DNA from: Planctomycetota bacterium
Lineage (GTDB): Bacteria; Planctomycetota; Planctomycetia; Isosphaerales; Isosphaeraceae
Length of the DNA: 11,041 nt
Assembly: GCA_021778575.1 (NCBI GenBank)
Contig: JAJYCH010000077.1
Coordinates: 1 to 11,041 of the forward strand
Reading direction: 5' to 3'
This document shows positions 6,740 through 11,041 of the stretch, in pieces. The translations under genes and the position numbers were made by a program. Below the pieces are notes generated by a model. That model had not been told where the DNA came from, made no database searches, and saw only the letters and a list, made by a program, of their open reading frames with translations. Every line of letters begins with the position of its first letter. The stretch's first letter is position 1.

Positions 6740-8992
6740 TCAGCGCGCCTTTTTCGGGCGACCAGGTTTTTGGGGATTCTCTGGGGCTTGGCTCGCGGTC
6801 TGAGTTGATTCGTTTGCCGGTTTATGGATCATGATATCCTGCTTCGTGATCAAGATTCCATTCTCCTGAAGCTTATGGCGTTCGACGCTGGTGAGTTTCG
6901 GGATGTGGAGAGCGACCAGGTTCGCCCCGAGAACTTCGGCCTTCTTGCCCAGGACGGCGACGACCCGTGCAACGGTCGAGGAGTCGGGACAGCGAACGAC
7001 GGTGACGGGCCGGAGATTGACCAGGCGAATCCAGCTTGCCCATTCTTTGATCTCTTTGGTGACATTGGCTGGTATCTCGACGCTGGCATATTTATTGAGA
7101 CGGCCGAGGATCGCCGCGGCATCCAGGCCCTGAACCGCCCCCCGGACGACCGATTCACGAGTGATCTTGAAGGTCAGGAGCCCCTGCCCCGCGTGTCCGC
7201 CCACTCGGTCGCAAAACGGCGCGAGTTCGACAGCGGGAGCGGGGTCGAGACCGATGATCAGCAGGCTAAAATCGGGCTGGACGATCACTTTTGTCGCGCC
7301 CGAAGTCTCCTCTTTACCGGGATCATACGGCAGACCAAAGTAACCGGCAAACCTTGGCAAGCGGGCGATACAGACATTTCCCTGATCATCAATCGCCGGC
7401 CGAAACGCGTCGAGGGGCAGCAGTCGATCGATCAAAAACCGATTGAGAAAGATCTTTCCGGCTTCGCTGAAACCTGCCGGAAGTCGGGGAACCTGGCGCT
7501 GTTCGACAAAGATGACCAGCTTCGATCCATCGCCTCCGAGAAGCAGCGGATTCAATTTGGGCTTGAGCAAGTGTTGCAGGACGCTTTCCCAGCGATAAAA
7601 GATACCAAGGGGCAACGTCTCGAATGCCTTGCGAACCGCGTTCCGTAACGCGCGAGCGACTTCTTCCTCCATGCGTGAGTAATAGCTGTAATAACGCTCC
7701 CGAGTTCCCGACAATCGATGAATCTTGACCTCGATCCCATAAAAATCTTCCGAGTCATCAAGGTCGTCGTAGTCGTACATTCGACCACTGAGATACCTGG
7801 ACATCTGGTGATTTTTTTTCGAAAACGGGATGTCATCCAGATCATCACTAAAAGATTCATAAAACTGAACGTATTGTTCTTCCAGGCCGAGTGACAGCCA
7901 TTTCCGTCCGTCGTCACTGAGACGAAGCCAGATTGCCTTTTCTTCGTGCTCGGTCTCGAGGAATTCGAGAGATCGCGCATTGAGATAAGCTTCGTTGAGA
8001 CGGTACTCCCGGGAGAGCCCGAGAAACTTTTCCAGCCATTCCGGCAACGGTGGGAGTGCGGAAATAAACCTTTCCTCTTCCTTGGCGAAGATGCTGCCAT
8101 CCTTTTTGATTCGGGGGGCTTCACTTGCCACTTCGAGCAGGAGAACCCGAAGATCGTTGATCGCGAGGCCACCGATCGGCCCGATTTCGCGGGGTTTGTC
8201 GCAGACCAGAAGCTCGTCGCTGGTTTCGGAAGCGTGCGGTCCTCGGCGATTTTCACGGACGATCGGCAGCAGGCCAACGATGATCTCGAAGGTCTGTGGG
8301 TCAAGGTCTTCGAAGACGGCCAGACGAGCCAGCAGCAAAGCCAGGTCATTGCCGAGATCGGACGGAGTGACATCTGGCACCAGGGCCGGGAGATCGGCGA
8401 GTTTGACCGGTCCTGGAGCTTTCCGGAGTGCTTTCAGAAGCACCGAGCAGGAAGGAGATCGGGTTGCCTTGAGCGCCCACTCGGGCCACTGGTTTGTGGT
8501 CACATACTTTTCGAGGGCTTCGCCAATTGAGACGGGATCGTAGAGCTTGTTCGCGGCCAGCACCTCGGCCACGACCGGTTGAGCGTCATTGACGAACGCC
8601 TCATTGGTGTAAGCCAACAGGTTCACGGGTTGAGCAGTCGTCAGCAGTTTGTATCGTTGGATCGCTCGAATGCGCATCGAGAAATCATAGGTCGTGGACA
8701 TCGCGCCGATCTTGGCGGTTTTATTGCCGACCCCCTGCTTGATCCGGGCGAATCCGGCGGCGGCGAGTTCCTCGGCAACCTCCGGCGTGACCTTGGCCAG
8801 TGGGATTGTCAGCTGAGTCACTGCGGTGAATCGAACGGGCGGAGTCAGGATGTTCAAGTAGGCACTGCGGGCCTGGACCGAGAGTTCGTTCCATTTCTGA
8901 TCCCAGGGGGTCACGAGATTTCGTTTCCAGGCCTTCTCATTACGGGCCAGGGAGCGATCTTGATTTCCCGAGGACTTGTTGGAGTAGGCCAT
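6740..8992 (-). CDS. Helicase-associated (XPB/Ssl2-type) domain protein without helicase motor
   Basis: This is a 750-residue protein. Residues 569-655 match the helicase conserved C-terminal / XPB-Ssl2 helicase-associated domain (PF13625 type): VIVQPDFSLLIIG, then FKITRESVVRGAVQGLDAAAILGRLNKYAS, then IPANVTKEIKEWASWI. Known relatives are large bacterial proteins annotated only as helicase-associated. I see no Walker A, DEAD/DEAH box or other motor motif anywhere in the chain. Residues 25-110 look like a winged-helix-type region (TAVTQLTIPLAKVTPEVAEELAAAGF is hidden within it). Residues 385-415 are unusually acidic and Tyr-rich (YDYDDLDDSEDFYG). The C-terminus ends in KPGRPKKAR, like an AT-hook core. 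These features suggest DNA or nucleoprotein binding. It starts with ATG at 8992 without a clear ribosome site and diverges from the MBL-fold gene. Domain identity is good; biological role is unknown. Confidence 0.85.
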   Translation of the reverse strand: MAYSNKSSGNQDRSLARNEKAWKRNLVTPWDQKWNELSVQARSAYLNILTPPVRFTAVTQLTIPLAKVTPEVAEELAAAGFARIKQGVGNKTAKIGAMSTTYDFSMRIRAIQRYKLLTTAQPVNLLAYTNEAFVNDAQPVVAEVLAANKLYDPVSIGEALEKYVTTNQWPEWALKATRSPSCSVLLKALRKAPGPVKLADLPALVPDVTPSDLGNDLALLLARLAVFEDLDPQTFEIIVGLLPIVRENRRGPHASETSDELLVCDKPREIGPIGGLAINDLRVLLLEVASEAPRIKKDGSIFAKEEERFISALPPLPEWLEKFLGLSREYRLNEAYLNARSLEFLETEHEEKAIWLRLSDDGRKWLSLGLEEQYVQFYESFSDDLDDIPFSKKNHQMSRYLSGRMYDYDDLDDSEDFYGIEVKIHRLSGTRERYYSYYSRMEEEVARALRNAVRKAFETLPLGIFYRWESVLQHLLKPKLNPLLLGGDGSKLVIFVEQRQVPRLPAGFSEAGKIFLNRFLIDRLLPLDAFRPAIDDQGNVCIARLPRFAGYFGLPYDPGKEETSGATKVIVQPDFSLLIIGLDPAPAVELAPFCDRVGGHAGQGLLTFKITRESVVRGAVQGLDAAAILGRLNKYASVEIPANVTKEIKEWASWIRLVNLRPVTVVRCPDSSTVARVVAVLGKKAEVLGANLVALHIPKLTSVERHKLQENGILITKQDIMIHKPANESTQTASQAPENPQKPGRPKKAR

Positions 8993-9067
8993 GACTATGA
9001 ATACTTTCTCGTCAGAGCACGAACAGGCCTCTGGTCACTCCCTTGAGCATCGGACCACGATGGTTGC

Positions 9068-9094
9068 TTCAATCCGGCCGGATCGGGTTCAATC
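9068..9094. promoter_or_regulatory. Candidate operator in the divergent spacer
   Basis: The 149-bp spacer between the divergent genes at 8992 and 9142 holds the perfect 12-bp palindrome ATCCGGCCGGAT (9072-9083). It is overlapped and flanked by TTCAATC at 9068-9074 and 9088-9094, which are exactly 20 bp (about two helical turns) apart. I see no convincing -35/-10 pair for either gene. This arrangement would suit a dimeric regulator controlling both promoters, but short palindromes of this base composition also occur by chance. Confidence 0.28.
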
Positions 9095-9141
9095 AAGGCC
9101 CCCGGAATCAGCCGGAACCTCCAGGCGAATGAGATTTTACC

Positions 9142-9813
9142 ATGAAGCGCCTCTCCGATGGGATCGAGCAATTCGATGGATTTCCTCAAAACTCGATCAA
9201 TTGTTACTTCTCCGAGGGAATTCTGTTCGACTCGGGAGTCAAGTTCTTCTCGAACCGGCTGATCCATCAGCTCCAGGGTCGAGAGATCGTGGCGCAGGCG
9301 TTGACCCATGCTCACCCCGACCATCAAGGGGGAAGCCGGGCAGTCTCCGAGGTGTTCCAGATTCCGCTCTGGTGTGGGACACTCGACGCCGAAGCGATCG
9401 AATCGGGCCGTCTTTCGACGCAGATGCCCGGCAATCCGATCTCGTGGCTGACCGGGCGGTTACTGGCCGGGCCGGCCTGTCCCGTTGCCCGGCGGCTGGT
9501 CGAGGGGGATCGGGTCGGCGAGTTCCGGGTCCTTGAAGTTCCCGGTCATTCCCCCGGTCATCTGGCCTTCTGGCGCGAGTCGGATCGGGTCTTGATCCTG
9601 GGGGATGTCTTGACGAACATGAACGTGTTCACCAGTTTGACTGGCCTTCACGAACCGCCCTCGTTCTTCACGGTTGACCCGGCGTTGAACCGACGCTCGG
9701 CCCGGCGAATCCTCGAACTGGGGCTTGAGCCCCGCCTTGTCTGTTTCGGGCACGGGCCTCCGCTCCGCGACACGGCGAAGTTTCTTGATTTTCTCCGACG
9801 CTTGCCGGTTTGA
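9142..9813 (+). CDS. Metallo-beta-lactamase-fold hydrolase
   Basis: This is a 223-residue complete MBL-fold protein. The metal-binding signature THAHPDH at 55-61 gives His56, His58, Asp60 and His61. His136 lies in PGHSPGH, Asp155 in LGDVL, and His204 in CFGHGPPL, so all the usual dinuclear-metal ligands are present. The length and compact layout fit the glyoxalase II / hydroxyacylglutathione hydrolase-like branch, with no extra oxidoreductase, RNA-processing (beta-CASP) or rhodanese domain. There is no signal peptide, so it is probably cytoplasmic. The exact substrate cannot be read from sequence. The ATG at 9142 has only a weak upstream purine stretch (GAGA). It diverges from the helicase-associated gene and ends 10 nt before a strong hairpin shared with the convergent DUF1559 gene. 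Confidence 0.92.
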   Translation: MKRLSDGIEQFDGFPQNSINCYFSEGILFDSGVKFFSNRLIHQLQGREIVAQALTHAHPDHQGGSRAVSEVFQIPLWCGTLDAEAIESGRLSTQMPGNPISWLTGRLLAGPACPVARRLVEGDRVGEFRVLEVPGHSPGHLAFWRESDRVLILGDVLTNMNVFTSLTGLHEPPSFFTVDPALNRRSARRILELGLEPRLVCFGHGPPLRDTAKFLDFLRRLPV

Positions 9814-9822
9814 TGGCCCGAC

Positions 9823-9866
9823 AAAAAAACCCGTCCGGACCCTGTTGAGACAGGGACCGGACGGGT
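9823..9866 (-). terminator. Intrinsic terminator of the DUF1559 gene, possibly bidirectional
   Basis: ACCCGTCCGG (9829-9838) pairs with CCGGACGGGT (9857-9866). After an A-A mismatch, CCCTGT (9840-9845) pairs with ACAGGG (9850-9855) around the loop TGAG. On the plus strand the stem is preceded by A7 (9823-9829), which is a U7 tract after the stem in minus-strand RNA. That is the textbook form for the gene whose stop is at 9910. In plus orientation the stem is followed only by TCTGTTG, so it may also stop the MBL-fold transcript less efficiently. Confidence 0.85.
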
Positions 9867-9909
9867 CTGTTGAATCGCCCTTTCGATTCGACGCGAAGCC
9901 GTCCGCGAC

Positions 9910-11041
9910 TCAGTCGATGGCCGAAGCGTCAACCGGGAGCTGGCGGATGTTGCCAGGAAGCTTGCTTCCCTGCGGGGTGATCAGCTTGGAGTAGACGGTG
10001 CCGTCGATGGTGTCGTTGACGAACTTGAGCGAGCCGTCGCAGAACAACATGTTGATTCCGTTGTTGTGGTTGCTCAAGGGGAACGGGAAGGTGCCCTTGT
10101 CGGACAGGTTGATCCCGTAATTGATCGCTTCCATGGCCGAAATGCCGCTGGCGTAAGAGGCGTTCTTGGTGTTGGCCAGCGCCCAACCGGCTCCGTCAGA
10201 CTGAATTCCACCGACCATGGTCGGCGAGAGGTTCATGCCGGAGGTGAAGACGGTATCCGAAGCGATGAAGCCCATGTAGTTCGGGTGCGGGCAGGCCCAG
10301 TTGGTGATGGGAACCGTGCCGGTGTAGGAACTGTGACCGGCCGAGGCTCCGGCGAGGAAGTTCTCCGAGGCCAGGATCGTGGTGCTCGAACCGTCGACGA
10401 TCGAACTGGTCGAGGTCCGCTGGTCCCACTTGTAGGTGCCGGTATCGGTTCCCAGGAACATCACACCCAGCTTGGCAGAAATCGATGGCGAGAAAGCAAT
10501 TCCGTTGGCATTATCCGAACCGTCGGGATTGGTCGTGCTGTTGGCGTTGGACGGCGTCCAGCCTACCGTATTGGCTCCGCTGTTGGCGACAAGCTGGCCC
10601 CAGCGGGTGAAGCCCATGTTGACCACGTACGACAGGTTCCCCTGGCCGGGCAGAGCGGTGAGGTCTTCCGGGCACTTCAGGATGCCGATACCGGTGTTGC
10701 TGATCGTGAAGTTGGTCGGTCCACCCACGGAGATCGGGGTGGTCTGGTCGAAGTACGGCATGGATTTGTTCCATGCGTTCGAATATTCGGCGTTGTCGAG
10801 GTAGGGCAGGATGTCGACGACCCAGTTGTACAGCGGGTACGAGCTGTTGAACTGGTGGCCGGTCACGCCCGAGAAGCAACCATTGATGACCGAGGTGGCC
10901 AGGGTGGTCTTCGTCGGAGCGTTGGCGATCTCATTGAAGCTCTCGCCGAAGGTGCCGGCATTCGGGTAGTAATTCTTGGTGTTGACGAACTGAGCCAGAC
11001 CCAGCCCGACCTGGCGGAGGTTGCTGGCGCACTGGAGCTTG
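9910..11041 (-). CDS. DUF1559 domain protein (planctomycete pseudopilin-like), 5' end outside window
   Basis: The frame is open through the right edge. The GTG at 10866 is internal: upstream codons encode KLQCASNLRQVGLGLAQFVN followed by NYYPNAGTF, the conserved start of the DUF1559 domain just after the pilin-like methylation/transmembrane helix. That helix must lie beyond 11041. The visible 376 residues carry the typical LYNWVVDILPYLDNAEYSNAW segment, a Ser/Thr/Asn/Gly-rich middle (GTYKWDQRTSTSSIVDGSSTTILASEN), and the C-terminal signature NHNNGINMLFCDGSLKFVND. In the family these are type II secretion pseudopilin-like surface proteins, greatly expanded in planctomycetes; the individual role is unknown. 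Codon use is strongly C-ending. The gene is followed by an intrinsic terminator 44 nt past the stop. Confidence 0.92.
   Translation of the reverse strand, partial: KLQCASNLRQVGLGLAQFVNTKNYYPNAGTFGESFNEIANAPTKTTLATSVINGCFSGVTGHQFNSSYPLYNWVVDILPYLDNAEYSNAWNKSMPYFDQTTPISVGGPTNFTISNTGIGILKCPEDLTALPGQGNLSYVVNMGFTRWGQLVANSGANTVGWTPSNANSTTNPDGSDNANGIAFSPSISAKLGVMFLGTDTGTYKWDQRTSTSSIVDGSSTTILASENFLAGASAGHSSYTGTVPITNWACPHPNYMGFIASDTVFTSGMNLSPTMVGGIQSDGAGWALANTKNASYASGISAMEAINYGINLSDKGTFPFPLSNHNNGINMLFCDGSLKFVNDTIDGTVYSKLITPQGSKLPGNIRQLPVDASAID

Noticed and set aside
6824..7648. 274-residue plus-strand frame opposite the helicase-associated gene
   Set aside because: It has no recognisable domain, and the minus strand has the helicase-associated domain across the same bases.
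7946..8543. Plus-strand frames of 194 and 182 residues
   Set aside because: They are shadows of the 750-residue minus-strand gene, with no motif or ribosome site.
10866..10868. GTG at 10866 as the real start of the DUF1559 gene
   Set aside because: The upstream in-frame codons encode the conserved DUF1559 N-terminal part (NLRQVGLGLAQF), so the gene continues past the window edge.

Overview
The window looks like part of a GC-rich planctomycete chromosome, most likely from the Isosphaeraceae or Gemmataceae side of the phylum. The evidence is a DUF1559 pseudopilin-like gene at the right edge, a glycine-rich HlyD-type adaptor gene next to a secreted S41 peptidase gene, a ThiD2-ThiE fusion with an added Clp N-terminal domain, a large protein carrying a helicase-associated (XPB/Ssl2-type) domain, and few clear Shine-Dalgarno or sigma-70 signals. 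This lineage call is inference from gene content. I see no rRNA, tRNA, transposase, integrase, CRISPR array or phage gene.

Left part (1-3970, plus strand): the window opens inside a membrane-fusion/HlyD-type efflux adaptor gene whose true start lies upstream. Its lipoyl-like domain is split by about 200 residues of Gly/Ser-rich sequence. An 80-residue single-pass membrane protein and a secreted C-terminal-processing (S41) protease follow in the same direction. An 11-bp perfect hairpin with a stem extension closes this run, so the three genes may form one envelope-directed transcription unit.

Middle (3974-5879, plus strand): a 103-residue low-GC membrane protein of unknown function is followed by a 513-residue thiamin biosynthesis protein. 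It has two degenerate Clp-N-type repeats, then a ThiD2-like domain (HMP-P kinase) and an intact ThiE domain. It could make HMP-PP and couple it to thiazole phosphate in one chain. The Clp-N part is the most unusual architecture in the window.

Right-middle (5930-8992, minus strand): a secreted protein of unknown function has a degenerate PEP-CTERM-like tail. A 750-residue protein has a helicase-associated C-terminal domain, no helicase motor, and an AT-hook-like basic tail.

Right part (9142-11041): a metallo-beta-lactamase-fold hydrolase runs divergently from the 750-residue gene across a 149-bp spacer with a palindrome and a 20-bp-spaced direct repeat. It converges with a partial DUF1559 gene on the minus strand. 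A strong hairpin with a U7 tract (minus-strand sense) sits between them.

I do not see a complete, clearly new multi-gene system. The best leads are the Clp_N-ThiD2-ThiE fusion, the split lipoyl domain of the adaptor, and the motor-less helicase-associated protein.
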